Assembly (NCBI GenBank): GCA_010093515.1
Contig: MU001691.1
Coordinates: forward strand, 1 to 64,000
Origin: Lineolata rhizophorae
Lineage: Eukaryota; Ascomycota; Dothideomycetes; Lineolatales; Lineolataceae
Length of the DNA: 64,000 bases
Direction: 5' to 3'
Position 1 is the first letter of the stretch. Each line of letters starts with the position of its first letter. Position numbers and translations under genes: made by a program. Under the pieces are notes generated by a model. It ran no database searches. It was not told the origin of the DNA and saw only the letters and a program-made list of their open reading frames with translations. Positions 42,003 through 54,359 of this stretch are shown piece by piece.

Positions 42003-44960
42003 AGACGTAGATTGGGAGGTTTTAGTTGATTCAGTTGGTTTGTTAGTTGGAAAGCAAGTAAATGGGGCTGTTTGCATAGATGTATAGATGGAGTGGTAGA
42101 GCGTGCTGTTATTGCCGTCGCGAACTCGAGCTTGGCAGGAGCCCTGCCGTCTGGATCCCTGAATTGGACTGTGTATTGGCTATGTAAGAACTAGCAACAC
42201 CGCCGCTTCATAGTCCTTAATGTATTGGACTAGTTCATATTGTGAACCTAACTAGTGGTGAGAGTTTATCGTCGGATTCTTATTATTAACAGTACATCAA
42301 CTATTTAGAGACTGATTGAACTTTATTTTGTCGTTTAAACGACCTAAGATGCAACATTGCTGAACCTAAGCCACACCAAAGCAAATCTCGCGTCACCACA
42401 GGCTCGTACATTTCTCTGTTCAGCTTTGATCAGACACTAACCAGTGCTAAGTCTTGAATTATAGGTACACGATGTTAATACCAGTTCCATAGGCATCCTA
42501 CGGCTTTCTTGTATTCACTCTAGACTAATAAGAACAAGGCTAACCTAAAAGTGCAAAAGATCTCTGAGAAAGGTGAATCTATCGCAGCTATTTGTGGAAA
42601 GCAGTTGCAGTCTACTCCAATTAGATATTACCTACTAGTTTTGCTAATTGAAGAGACTCCAAGAGCCTATAACACTAGTGAATTTTAACCTCATCTTATC
42701 AGATGCCTGTATTCGAAATTTAAGAGATCTATACTCAACTATCGATATAACGAAACCGCATTATCTACAGTGTCGAACCTAGTAATATTCGATAACTTTG
42801 TACTAGTTCCAGTTTTCCAGGTAGTCAAGGGCCTTTACGTAAAAGTGAGACCGCTTCTCTATTACTGTAAGCCCAGCAAGAGAGAAGATCAGTTCTGGCT
42901 CAAAGCTCGTAGTAGGGCCAGCTGAGGGGACCACGAAGTGACCCGTAGAGTGACTTGAGTCAAGGAGAAGGCTTGAGGTTAAAGGGTCAAAAATGGCTGT
43001 GTACATATATAGTAATGCGTTTGCTCTGCTGAGAAGGGAGTGAGCATCCCTTAGTAGAACAGCAAGGGGTTTCATCCATACTAGCGCAATGGGATAGTCA
43101 TAGAAATTTTGATGAGTTTCCCCTAAATACGCTGCGTAGACATCTACCTATAGTAATAGGAACTCATTCTATGGTTCATAGGCTCTCAATACCTCAGCAT
43201 CACTCTGCCAGGTTAAGCGCCTGAACTTTTCGATCTAATTAGACCCTAAGAACTCGATCGATAGATCTAGATAGTGTCAACCCCATACACTCTTGACAAC
43301 CGCTCTAGATACTCTCCACACTGATCGCAGTGTAGATATACATGTAGAAATTCTAGAGTTTTCCTTTAGGAAGCTATATAGAAGAAAGATCTTTCTCGTG
43401 ATTTCTATGTCCTGCTGTCGAGAGAGATTAAAGCAAGGGTTGATAGCGGCCATCCTAAACTTTATGTTGTAAACAAAAGCAGTTAATAGGGCAGATAGGG
43501 TCAACTTACCGTAATGGAAAGAATCGAGGATGAAAAGGGAAGGAGGTGGACGCTAGGCGATAGTAGACTTAGAAATAAAAGTTAGTAATAAGTTATCGTT
43601 AACATTTATAACTAGCTTTTCCTATCTGTTTATGTCAAGGTTGTACTTCGTAGTTAGGTACCCATCGATATACTACTATATGTTAGTTCTTGCTCCCTTC
43701 TAGTAGAAAGTCTTCTACTTATATTATGAACCTCCTCCGTTACCTTAGCATGTAAACTCCACCCGACCGACTTTCGGTATAATATATACAACTGCCTCTA
43801 GTATTAATATACGCTGCTCCTCTTCCATAATCGGGGATATATATCTAGTATCCACTTGAAAAAGGTCATAATGTCTTCCTTTCTAACTTGGACGAGGAAA
43901 AGGAGCTTGTCCTCTTTAAGGACTTCGCAGTACCTAATCTTGCTATTAGCTGCATTTCTACACAGTTTTCCTAAAGAAACGAGGTCTTACTCTATCTACT
44001 TTTTCATTAGTCCATGAATATTTTGTTTGGTAGAATTAGAGTGCACTTTCTTTACAGTACCCTTCTCAACGAGGCGCTGTCAGTGCCGTCGGTAATATTC
44101 GGAAGAATGTTAGGTAGTATATCTCTCCTTTATACACTGTGCACTTATACTCTCTTCCCTAGCGACAGCAACTTACAAAGTAGCCGCTTGTCCGTAGGAG
44201 GGGGGTTTCAAGTATACAGTATCGTGGAAAGCAAGACAAGCAGAGCTGTAGAGCTCAATAGCTATCTAAGCGAGCCAAGACCGGTTCGAGGGATAGACTA
44301 AGCTGGTGTCTAGATGACTGAGGAGTGAACAATTAATAATGTTGACTTGGCCGCAAGACCAAAGGAAGCTGGACGAGTCCTGTTCTCATAGCCGGTAGGA
44401 AGTCGGAGGTAGAGGTTATTCTTAAACGCGAGAGGCCCGCTATGATAAAGCCCAGGCAATATACCTATTACTATTTCTGAAGGGGAACGACTGCAGGGAA
44501 CCCTGGATATATGCAGGTCGGAAGCGGCAGCGCTTAGGTTGAGGCGGAGCAAGGGTTTAGACCAGGGTTTGAACCAGGGTGGATGCTTGGCAATGAGGAA
44601 AAAGTGCAGCAGAAAAAAACGGCAGAATCCTCCAAATTCGGAGGTAGGTTTCCCTTCAACTTGCGTTTTCGCGTATTCTATAATTCACGATCTATTTTTC
44701 TAACGCTTCGTATTACAAGGCCGTTCAACAAGACTGTGCGCCATGGCTGCTACCACCTAATCCCCCACTCCAAGATTACAGGTTTCACAGAATCTATTCT
44801 ATGCGGACATTGGATCCAAATACCTGACATACCACCCACGATTCCCACGACGCACACGACGTGCGAGAGCTCTTACAAAAGCGCTAGTTGTGCACCGTCA
44901 TTAGCTAAAGTCGTAGAGAAGAAAACCTAACAAGACCAACATCTATCGCGCTTACGTTGA
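42003..44960. other. TA-rich spacer with decayed repeat-like sequence
   Basis: Apart from the TRS120 3' UTR, the stretch is low in GC with many TpA steps, as after RIP. On the minus strand a protein-like run extends over 42803-43560 (for example NALLYMYTAIFDPLTSSLLL and KFRMAAINPCFNLSRQQDIE), interrupted several times. The family is not recognised. A mobile-element origin is plausible but unproven. No intact gene was found. Confidence 0.45.
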
Positions 44961-46821
44961 TCGACAACCAGGCTCAAGACTTCTTGCGCATAAATTCGCA
45001 TCTCACACCACGAGGGGTTAGGCGTCACTTTCTTTTCACGGTCAGATAGAAATACATCCCGCACGAGAATCGAGCCAAAAGGCTTCCATTCGATCGATTG
45101 AATTTATTCGTTTTACTCGGTTTCCTTCGATTCATTTTATCTCAACTAGTCCTAATCACATTTCCCACCCCCATACATATTCTTGCTAGTTTGTCCTCCC
45201 CGGTTTCTACCCATCACCGGAAAACCTTCCCTTTGCCGCTGCGGGTATACACTCATCGCCATCGACAGGGTGACAGACAACGGAACAACGCTCAAGAGCA
45301 CACGCCTTGCCTACAACTCGAATGCACACACAGACGAGCCGTGGAGTGCACCAACGGCACATATCCTAGACTGCAAGCGAGCAAACCCATGCAAAGTGCC
45401 GGCCTAGCCCAGCAAGAACAAAAAGAAAAAGGTCCCCCGAAGCGCAGGGTAGACAACCCTGCGGAACAAGCGAGATAAGATAGAAAAGCAAATAGCATCC
45501 CGACGCTCGATTCTTTTGATTCACCAGTCAAAAGTAAAGTTGGTAGACTAGCCTTCCTTTCCCCCTCACCCATGCGCGTGGCTAACTGGCTAAATGCCGG
45601 ATAGCACTAGCCTGGCCTGGCCATAAGCTATAGCCATAGCCCAACCCACGCCAGCTCGGTCATAGGCAAACAAAACCAGTTCCGTTGTCTTTTCGTTCCC
45701 GTCAGTCACAGAACCCTGTGCGTCAACATAAAACCGTGACAACGCAGGCAGGGAGATACCTAGGTAGCCTCTAGGTACAACTTGCCCTGCTTAGAAAGGA
45801 ATAACACGTCAAAATCGATCCATCGATAAGGATCATTGGAAGACAGGCCCGCTTGCATGCGTGCGTCTCTGCGTGCTTGTCGAGATGTGAGCATCATGCT
45901 CGCCGTACTCGTCAGCACGCGTGGTCTGCTCGGTAGCTTTTCGCTCTCATCGTTTCGTTCTTCATTTCATCGTGTCTCATCATTCATCATCGCAGCAGCG
46001 TGTCCATGGGTGTTGTTTAGAACCAAAACCAGGCAGCACAAAACTTTTCTAGAAGCAGGGGTTCTGTCTCTCTCTGTGTGAACGTGCATGTGAAACTTGC
46101 GTTACGCCTGAAAAGCGCACTCAAGGACGAGCCAGTTGTAACTCTGGAGCAAAGGAGCCCCAGTGCCACACCTTCGCCCTGAGACTTCTTCCCAAGCACG
46201 ACACCTAAGGTAGCCAACTTGTGGATTGAGTAGAGGAAGCAGAGACAGAAGCAAAAGAAGAAGCAAGCCAGTTCGTGAAAGTGGAAGAGAAAAGGGAGAA
46301 GGGAAGAAGGCAAGCCGACCCCAATGCAATTGTGTGCAAGTGAGAGCGTGCACTGCAGCCCGGAAGCCGCAAGAAGAAAATAAAAAAAGGCATGAGATCA
46401 GAAGCAAAGTGAGAAGAGAGGAAACAAAACTAGGGCATGATCTCATGCAGGCGTGATGGCGTCGCTTCCTTGCTCGCAGAAAAGGGGAGGGAAAAGCGTG
46501 CGCGTGCAAATGCTGTACAAGAATGGAACGCCGAAATGGGTGAATTATGAGAGGGAAGTCCGTTTTTTCGCTCTGCGTGCTTCGCCTGCTCGCCGAAAAA
46601 TTCTCGCGTCCGTTCCGTCCACTTTGAATACTTCTCTCAGCGAAAAGTTGGGTAGAAGAGGAAAAGAGTTCCCAGGCACCGCTTTCCGTCCCCGGTGCCC
46701 CACGTTTCCCATGCCAGCAGTCCATTCAGTAGTACCGTTCCATTTTCCGTTTCTAGATCGGTCCGCTCGGTCCAGCTACCACCATTCATTTAACGGCGCC
46801 ATCGTCGCCGGCGCGTGCTGC
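44961..46821. other. Long non-coding stretch 3' of GIS2
   Basis: Bases 45.1-46.8 kb are pyrimidine/purine-skewed with long but unconvincing frames on both strands. They may be an extended 3' UTR of GIS2 or a separate non-coding transcript. No protein family is recognised. Confidence 0.35.
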
Positions 46822-48125
46822 TTAGTTCGGGCACGTGGCCTGGATGTGGCCAGTCTGCTTGCACTTATAACAGGTGCGCTCGCCCGTCGACTCGGAGGGG
46901 CAGTCGCGCGACAGGTGGCCGACCTCGCCGCCTACGTGGTGCGTCCTTGGTTAGGCTGGACGAACTGGACAAAGGACGCTTCCGTTTGGACACTCACAGT
47001 TGTAGCACTTCTGGCCGTTAGTGCAATCGCGAGACATGTGGCCGAAGCCGCCGCACGAATAGCAGGTCTGGCCGCGGCCGGCGCCGCCGCCGAAGCCACC
47101 ACCGTATCCGCCGCCGTATCCGCCGCCGAAGCCGCCGGCAGGGCAGTTACGCGCAATGTGGCCGATCTTGCCGCACTTGTAGCACTCGGTGCCGGCGCCA
47201 CCGCCCATGCCACCGCCGCCCATGCCGCCGGCCTCGTTGGGGCAGTCGCGCGAAATGTGGCCCGTCTGGCCGCAGCGGAAGCACGGCCGTGGCTGCTGGG
47301 CCACGGTGCACTCGCGGCTCAGATGGCCCTTGCCGCCGCAGTTGTAGCACGTCGGGTTGCCCTTGGATGGGCAATCCTTGGCCTGGTGAGACTGGTCGCC
47401 ACCTGCGAGTGTTAGCTGAGGAACGAGATAGATGCTGCGTTGGGTACGGCTTGCCGCCGTTCGGCAGACCTCTAGAAACAAAGTAGGGAGAGAGATGCAA
47501 GTTGCTGTTCCTGCCTCCGCCGGAGAACAGATACACAGCCAGACAGGGGACTAGCGAAAGTATGAAGTGGGATTATAGAGAAAGCAGAATGTAAAAGAAA
47601 ACCAAGCCTCTTCAGAGACACAAAAGCAAACAACTGGGCTGGATGCGCTTGACAGTAGCACTAGCAAACACTGTCCAAGCATGCTGACGGAGAAGCACAA
47701 GGCCGTAGGGTCTCAAAAGTTCACGCTTTGGAAACACGATACTGCGGGACAACACAGTGTAGTTTTCTAAGCGAGTGCAACCGAGTATCCAAACCGCAAG
47801 GCGGATGTCAAAAATGCAAAGTGGCGGCACATGCTTAATAATGAAATGGGATGGTAGAACGAAGGCTGCGTCTCAAAGCCAGCCTTAAGCTGCAGCTCAG
47901 CCGTCATCGTTGTACAGAGAATTTGTGAGGCAAAGAGCAAGCGCATGCAAAACCCCGAAAGCTTTGGTGATCTGCGGTTGGGAAAGCAAATTTGCGCCGT
48001 GGCGATGCGCCAAGAAGGACGATGCAAGGACCAGGCAGGGAAGGACGGGTGAAGAAAAACGATTGAAACACGCGAGGCTTACAGTTGTAGCAGCCACGGC
48101 CGCCGGTCGGCGCGGAGTAATCCAT
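46822..48125 (-). CDS. GIS2: Seven-zinc-knuckle nucleic-acid-binding protein (CNBP/GIS2 type)
   Basis: Exons 48083-48125, 46998-47402 and 46822-46931 give 185 residues with seven CCHC knuckles (CX2CX4HX4C), from [14 protein letters not shown], split by intron 1, to [14 protein letters not shown] just before the stop. A Gly-rich linker with GGG(Y/F) repeats sits between fingers 4 and 5, like an RGG/low-complexity region. Homologs bind G-rich mRNA and single-stranded DNA and act in translation and stress granules. Both introns split a Cys codon after its first base. Intron 1 is 680 bases, more than ten times the local norm. Confidence 0.95.
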
Positions 48126-49473
48126 GATGGCTAGCGGTTGCCTGATGAAGTAGGGGTGTGCGAGTGTCCTGCGGATCGTATGAGGGCGGCGAAAGAGCGT
48201 TGAAAGAACGTCGGTGAAGCAATGTTAGGCGGTGGATGTCGAGAGAGGCGAGGACGGGCGAAGATGAAATCTGGATCTGGGGCAGCTGGATCTGTGTCAG
48301 CGGCAACCCGAACCGTGGCCGTGGGCAGGGCGACGGCGGGACGCGGCCGGCCCGAGGCCCGCTGCCCTTGGGCCGTCACGTGCCGGCGCAGCGCGGGAGA
48401 GGGCAGGCGCCACGCACCCTGGCCGCCGCCCGAGTCCCGGCGTCTTGGGCGCACGACGAAGACAGCCGAGCGGCACGGGAGCAGGCTCTTTTGGACCGGA
48501 TCGGAGCAAAGACTTACCGCAAGGTCGGGCTGCGGGTGCAGGTTTGGGCGGCGCCGACGGTCGGGCAGCTTAACCGGGCGTCCGCGGTCGTGTGTCGTGA
48601 GAGTCGAGCGGAGGACGAGGTTGAGTCGAGGGAGGAAGAAAGAGAGCCGGGGCGCGGGAGAGAACAAGGAACCGCCGCGGCAGGTGCGGAAGGGTTTTCG
48701 CTCTTTCTTTTTTCTTCCGGCCGGCGGCTCGCACGCGCGCGCTGCCCCGGCACTCCTCCAGGCGAGAGACGGGGCAGGCGCCCCGGCGCGGCGCCGACGA
48801 GGCAAAGGTGACGGTTGTGGCCCTGGACCGGGCGCCCGAGCTAAGCTAAGCGAATGCGCCGCCGCCGGTTCGAGCTCGACAGAGTGGGAACCGCTCAAAC
48901 CACCGCTGCCCGACACCTCGCCGTTGGCCCTGGCCCTGGGCCCCTAGCTCGTTTTCTTCGCCCTTTGCTTCTTTGCTGGCCTATCGGCCCACCTGATAGC
49001 CCTCCAGAATCCTGCCCGAGCAGCACGCCACCACGCGACTTTCCTATTTGCCCCGCTCCCGTGTGCGAGCAAAGGGAACCGTGCCGGAAATGAATAATAT
49101 GGGGTGCATTGAAGAACCTGAACCTGCGGCCGGCGGTCAAATCACGTCCTGCGTCTAACCGCTGTCGGTTAGTAGGCGTGGTGTGAGTATGCGAACGTGA
49201 CAAGAGCACATCCAATCATTTCCAAACCGAACAAACAATGGAAAACCAAAGACGTGCCACTGAAATCTCTACCCATCTAGACCCTCGGGCACAAACAAGC
49301 CCGACCTGTGGCCGTTTTGAACGTTGAACCCAAAATATGATGTCATGCCGTCCCAAGCGGACGGGTTTCTCAGCCTCATGCGGGGTGGGCTGGAGAACAC
49401 CAATAGCACCACCCCACCCCTGATGTAGAGAGAACATAAAAAAAAAAAATCCTGATCCCACAGCAACACCACC
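48126..49473. promoter_or_regulatory. Promoter and leader of GIS2; GC-rich spacer
   Basis: About 1.35 kb on the same-strand gap between GIS2 and the next gene. It is very GC-rich at 48.3-48.9 kb, where both strands are open by composition alone. A run of eleven A occurs at about 49,439-49,449. No gene is supported. Confidence 0.4.
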
Positions 49474-51558
49474 TCACGTGAAATCATACACCGCCAACGC
49501 CTGCCCACCGTCACACCTCTCCTTCAACACCACCACCTTTTCCTCATCAAATCCCACATATCCCCTCGCAACATCGAGATCCAGCCCCCTCCTTCTGACC
49601 CCTTTCTCCCTTTCCTTCTCGCGTTCCCGATCCGCCAACAGCCCCCTCTTCAACTCCGCCAGACCGCCCCTCCACCGCTCCAGCACCGACTCCCCCTGCT
49701 CCGGCCTCACCCGCACGCTAAAGGCCCCATCGTGAAAGACGTGCTCCCTCAGCAAGCCTCCTCCGCCTCCCGCCGCGACTCCATTAGCGCCGCCGCCGCC
49801 GCCGGCAGCCTTCCTCCCCCAGCTCAAACCCCCTTCGAGATCCCACACGCGCATCTCCTCGCCCCTCAGGCTGACGCTGACGGCCTTGCCCCGCCCGCCC
49901 ACGTGCGCGCCGCCCACGGCGCTCGTGTGGCCCCACAGCGTCGTCCCCGGCGACACGCGCAGCGCCGCCGGCGTGCTCGTCACCGTGAAGAGCAGCAGCG
50001 TGTTGTCGGGCCGGCCCGCGAGCAGGTACGGGTGCGAGTAGCTGAGGCTGGTGGTGGCGGTGGCGGCGGCAGTCGCGGCGCTGCGAGTGGCGGCCGACGT
50101 CGACGACGCCACCACGGGCGGCGGTGGCAGCTGCAGGAACGGGTTCGCCGCCGTGGCCGACAGGTCGATATCGAGGTCGAGCCCGAGGTCGACGTCGTCG
50201 AGCGTGAGGGGGTGGCCGCGCTGGTGCCGGTGGCGCTGGTCCGATTGGTACGACACGCGCGAGTCGAGCAGGGCACCCGAGGGTGAGAGCACGAGCTCCT
50301 GGATGCCGACAACAAAGGTGCCGAGCAAGGAGCGCGTCGTGAAAGCGATGGAGGCGACGGCGTTGGCAGCCATGCGGCGTAGCGAGAGTGTAAAGGGCGC
50401 GCATATCCAGTGGGACTGCAGTGAGTGGATGGGCGCGGGCGGCGCTAGTGATGATTTGTCGATGCTATCTTCTTCCGGGAAGAACTCGTAGAGCGTCATG
50501 ATGCGGCAGGCCGTGACAAGCAGTAGGTAAGGGCTACAATAGGCGACGGCCGCGACTGCCTTTCCCGGCGCCGCTGGGTGCGTGTACAAGTGCTCGAACG
50601 TGCATTCCCCGCAGTGCAGCTCGAACACGCTGAACTGTGCGTCGTTGAAGCCCACGACGACCCGCGCGCCTTCGACGCCCTTGCGCGCCCCGTCGACGGC
50701 CAGGCACGTCGGCACGGCCAGCCCTTTGCGCATGCCCTTGTCGGCCTCGAGCCGCCGCTGCGCAATCAGCAGCCGACCGCCGCCGGCTCCGCTCGCCGTC
50801 GACCACGCCCGCAGCCCGGCTAGGTGGTCCACGGTGAAGACGACAGACTCGTGCAGCGCGACAAGCAGCGGTGCCAGGCTAGCCGGCTCCGCCACGGATA
50901 TCTCGCGCAGCCCGCAGCTGCCCTTGGCCCAGTTGTCGCGCAGCCTGTACTGCCGCTTCCAGTCCGTGCTATTACCCTTGCGCACCAGGTGGGCATCATC
51001 GAGCCACTTGGCGGCCGAGACCGGGGCCGTCGCTGGCGGGGGACCGCGTCGAGTTCGGCCGTCAGCGGTGGCGGATGCAAAAGTAGATGTGGATGTGGCG
51101 TTTGTCGCCGTCGGAGCGGGACCCTGATAATGTTGCTGATGCAGCTCTTCGCCGCCAGCGGCGCTCTCACGTAGTTGGGGCTGTCGCGATAGCCGCGGCG
51201 CCACAAATCGCTCGTAATACGCTGGTCTCCATAGCTGCGAGTCACCAGCGACGGCGTAGAAGCGGCGGGAGACGCGTTGGCAGACGGTGAGGGTGGCGAC
51301 CGGCACGAAGGAGAGGACCCGGATAAGGAGCTCGTCGCTCAGCTTGGAGATGCTGTGGCGAGAAGACGCAGCGGCGACGGCTGCAGCAGCTGCGGATAGC
51401 GAGGGGGACAAGGCGGTACTTATGGCCGAGGACGATGGGGTCAAGGTGGTCCTCAAGGTCGTGGGTTGGTCGGGCTCATGGCTGGCTTCTGACCGGGGAT
51501 ATTTGGCCCGTCGAGAGCCGGCGGCGTCGTCGTCGCCGGTACGCAGTCGTTTGCCCAT
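49474..51558 (-). CDS. F-box protein with beta-propeller-like region
   Basis: A single exon of 694 residues; ATG at 51556-51558, since the frame above starts with TTG. A nuclear-type basic N-terminus (MGKRLRTGDD, RRAKYPR) and an Ala-rich run precede an F-box at about residues 70-113 (SISKLSDELLIRVLSFVP, CQRVSRRFYAVAGDSQLW). The rest has propeller-like strands (VVFTVDHLAGLRAWS, VVVGFNDAQFSVFELH, YLLAGRPDNTLLLFTVT, GEEMRVWDLEGG) and so resembles the Pof1/Cdc4-type layout in degenerate form. It would serve as a ubiquitin-ligase adaptor; the target is unknown. Divergent from SAE2. Confidence 0.82.
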   Translation of the reverse strand: MGKRLRTGDDDAAGSRRAKYPRSEASHEPDQPTTLRTTLTPSSSAISTALSPSLSAAAAAVAAASSRHSISKLSDELLIRVLSFVPVATLTVCQRVSRRFYAVAGDSQLWRPAYYERFVAPRLSRQPQLRESAAGGEELHQQHYQGPAPTATNATSTSTFASATADGRTRRGPPPATAPVSAAKWLDDAHLVRKGNSTDWKRQYRLRDNWAKGSCGLREISVAEPASLAPLLVALHESVVFTVDHLAGLRAWSTASGAGGGRLLIAQRRLEADKGMRKGLAVPTCLAVDGARKGVEGARVVVGFNDAQFSVFELHCGECTFEHLYTHPAAPGKAVAAVAYCSPYLLLVTACRIMTLYEFFPEEDSIDKSSLAPPAPIHSLQSHWICAPFTLSLRRMAANAVASIAFTTRSLLGTFVVGIQELVLSPSGALLDSRVSYQSDQRHRHQRGHPLTLDDVDLGLDLDIDLSATAANPFLQLPPPPVVASSTSAATRSAATAAATATTSLSYSHPYLLAGRPDNTLLLFTVTSTPAALRVSPGTTLWGHTSAVGGAHVGGRGKAVSVSLRGEEMRVWDLEGGLSWGRKAAGGGGGANGVAAGGGGGLLREHVFHDGAFSVRVRPEQGESVLERWRGGLAELKRGLLADREREKEREKGVRRRGLDLDVARGYVGFDEEKVVVLKERCDGGQALAVYDFT

Positions 51559-51975
51559 GAAAAGTAAATATATGGATAAGCGGAGACTAGAAGAGACTGA
51601 AAGGATGAAGCCCGTCGTTGCAGGGCAAAAGGAATGGCTGACGAGCGATCCCAACGGGCCGGAGCAAAGCCACTGGCAGGTTGAAGCCGCTATCGATAAA
51701 GCGCCACCAAGGTGCTGGCGTGCTCGGATAATCTATCGGCCGGAGTCGCCCCGAGCATGTGACCGACGCGCACCGAGCGCGTACTACGTAGTGCGGCGCG
51801 TTCTCGACGGCTCCAGGGAAAGAGCCGTCACCATCCCATCACAAATCCCGTCCCAAATCCCAACTCGAAACCCCAACAGGCCCTAGGACACCTTATTATC
51901 TAAATATCGCAGGCGTCGATACGGCGGCTCCCACCGTCACGCGCCTAACTCATTTCTTATGCCGCATCCCTTCCG
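51559..51975. promoter_or_regulatory. Divergent promoter, F-box gene and SAE2
   Basis: 417 bases between opposed starts. It includes TACGTAGT near 51,784 and a TTATTATCTAAATAT stretch at 51,891-51,905. No clear TATA box. Confidence 0.35.
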
Positions 51976-54359
51976 ATGGACGCGGATACGGCGCCTTCGG
52001 GGAAGGATCAGCTGCTAGCGGCGATCAGGTCATGGGAGGAAGGTCAAGAGAAACGGTTCGCGAAGGGTGAGTCGCTCACTTCACTCACTCATTTAATCGC
52101 CTAGTTTGAATCGGCTAACTTCCCAAAGAGCTCGCCGCTGTCGAGGCCTCCGCGCAAAAGGACAAGGAGGCGTTGCTCGAAGAGATCAACTCCCTTCGGA
52201 ATCAAGTTTCCAGGGTATCGTCTCTTGAAGACGAGAATAAGAGGCTGAAAGAGAAATTTGCCGCCGCTCTCCGTGGCGCGAGGGATGCCTCCGCGACCAG
52301 AGCTCAGCCGGAGGGTCTGCGAAACCTTAGTGACCAACTTCCGGAGGAGTCGCACCCCGATATGGTCCCTTACGAAAAGTACAGGATAGCTCGGGACAAC
52401 TTCTACGAGTGCAAAAAGGCTTACAATGCCGTTCTCGCCAGAAACAAAAGGTTCGCTGAAGCCTCGCGAGAATGGCGGAAGTTCGGCGATTCGGTCAAGC
52501 CCAGCCAAGTCTTATCTGATGATGTCGGGCCGTCAGCCTCGCAAGGAGACCCTCTCAATTCTGACCCCGCATCGGCTCGGCGCACAAGGCCAGCGGATAG
52601 TTCGCCGGATCTACCTCCTCCTAAGCATAACGAAACTGGAACTCATCGCACAAATCAAACCGAAGAGCTGCGGCTACCCTCGGTCCCCGAGCGTCAGGCC
52701 ACGGATGAATCAAAAGAACTGCCACTCATAGTGACGGACTCTAACAACCCTGAAGATGAGGAAACCCAAGACGAGCCTATGCCTTCAAGTCCGCATAAAA
52801 TTGCACCCAGCAGCGACGACTCTCCAGAGTTTGTCCTCATGCGTCCCGTACCAGGTCGGAAAACCCGTGACGAAGCCGAGACGCCCAAGCCTCGTGTCCG
52901 CATCAAACGAGAGCTTTCGAGTAGTCCTGTACTCGCCAAAATTCCGCAAAGCAGGCTTGCCCGGGTAGAGACATTCGATCTTGATGAATCCGGTTCGCCT
53001 GGGCAGACGCGGAAACGGCCAAGGCTTACTGCGTACTGGCAAACCCCGCGAGGTGTTGCGCAGCAACCAACCACGACTGTCGCCCAAGATGGGCCTCCTA
53101 AAGAGCCATCAAAAGAGCCTGCTGATGCTATTAGAGCAAGAAGCAAAGGATCCGGCGTGGTCGAGCAGTCGAGCAGCGAAGAGGAATGTGCGCGGTCTGA
53201 CCCTGGAGCTCCTCCTGAGCCAATGTCAAAAGAGCCCACGCCGATTGATCGACCTAGGACGAGCGAAGGAAAGCAACAGCCAAGGACGTCTGGCCCATCA
53301 AACAAACGTCTGCCACTAGCTCCATTAGATCGCAACGTGCTTCCCCGTACAAGCAACCCTAAACAGCGCCGACCAGACCGTCAATCACGTGGCGCCGAGC
53401 GCATTGACGTCCTGGCCGAGGACAGTGAGTCTAGACCGTCCGCTTCGAAGGACGAGGGCAAGCATGCAGAGAAGGAAGAGAAGTCTCGTCGGCAACTCCA
53501 TTCGTTACTGTTCACACCTCCGCCGGCGAGGCAATCACTACGGAATCTCCCTACGCCTCGGACGGCGGTCTCCAGACCGGCCAAAATGACATGTCCATCC
53601 CCCTTAGCACTAGCCGCCGCACCTCCACAAGGCCGGCATTCCAGCCGTTCGGGTTTTCCGACACCTCAATCCGTCAATCCCAAGCAACAGTCAAAGAAAT
53701 TCGCCTCTCCCAACCCTTCTTCTACACACCTCCGCAAACAGCAGCCACAGCAGGAATCTCGTCGGAACTACCCCAACCAAGCCCCGCTCCGGTCCAAGCC
53801 CCTCTCGGAGCTCCAGCTCTCCGACTTCAAGATCAACCCTGAAGCTAACCAGGGCCTCGACTTCGCCTACACGGACGTGGTCCGCGGCCGCGACGCCCGG
53901 CGGTGCCTCCCCGGCTGCACCAACGCCGCCTGCTGCGGCGGGCAGTTCCGCGCCCTGGTCGAGGCCGGCGGCGACGGCTTCGTCTCCAACGCCGGCGCCG
54001 GCGCCGACGCCGACGCCGAGAACGAAGAAGAGGAAAATGCGACCCTAGCCGAGTACCTCGGCGGCGCCCGGCCGGACGCCCGGGCGCGCCGCGCCGCGCG
54101 GAGCCTGCGCGGCGAGGAACGCCGCGAGACGCTCCTGCGGGCCCGCGCCCAGCGCCTGGCCGACCGCGTGGGCAAGCAGCACCGGCACGCGCACGCGCGG
54201 CGCGTGTCGCCGCCGGGGTTCTGGCGGGCGGATTTCCCGTCGACGCAGGAGGAGAGGGAGGATCGGGCGAGGGCGGAGGAGCTGGAGAGGGCGAGGGTGG
54301 AGGAGAGGTGGAGGGAAGCAATGAGGGTGGGGGGGAGATGGAAGTTTAGGGATGAGTGA
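51976..54359 (+). CDS. SAE2: SAE2/CtIP-type DNA end-resection factor
   Basis: Activates the Mre11 nuclease in double-strand-break resection. Exons 51976-52066 and 52129-54359 give 773 residues. The N-terminal coiled coil (EINSLRNQVSRVSSLEDENK) serves oligomerisation. A long disordered middle with many SP/TP sites follows, compatible with CDK control as known for the family. The conserved C-terminus is complete: FKINPEANQGLDFAYTDVVR, the cysteine cluster RRCLPGCTNAACC, then GKQHRHAHARR and PPGFWRADFPSTQEE. It ends 15-20 codons after a charged helix, slightly longer than in yeasts. Confidence 0.93.

Noticed and set aside
44270-44300. tRNA-like B box (GGTTCGAGGGA)
   Set aside because: No matching A box, anticodon arm or acceptor pairing nearby.
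46453-47415. Alanine-rich 320-residue plus-strand frame
   Set aside because: Antisense of the zinc-knuckle gene; the Ala runs mirror Gly/Cys codons of GIS2.
48131-48947. Long open frames on both strands
   Set aside because: Caused by high GC (few stop codons); Arg/Pro/Gly-rich with no family likeness.
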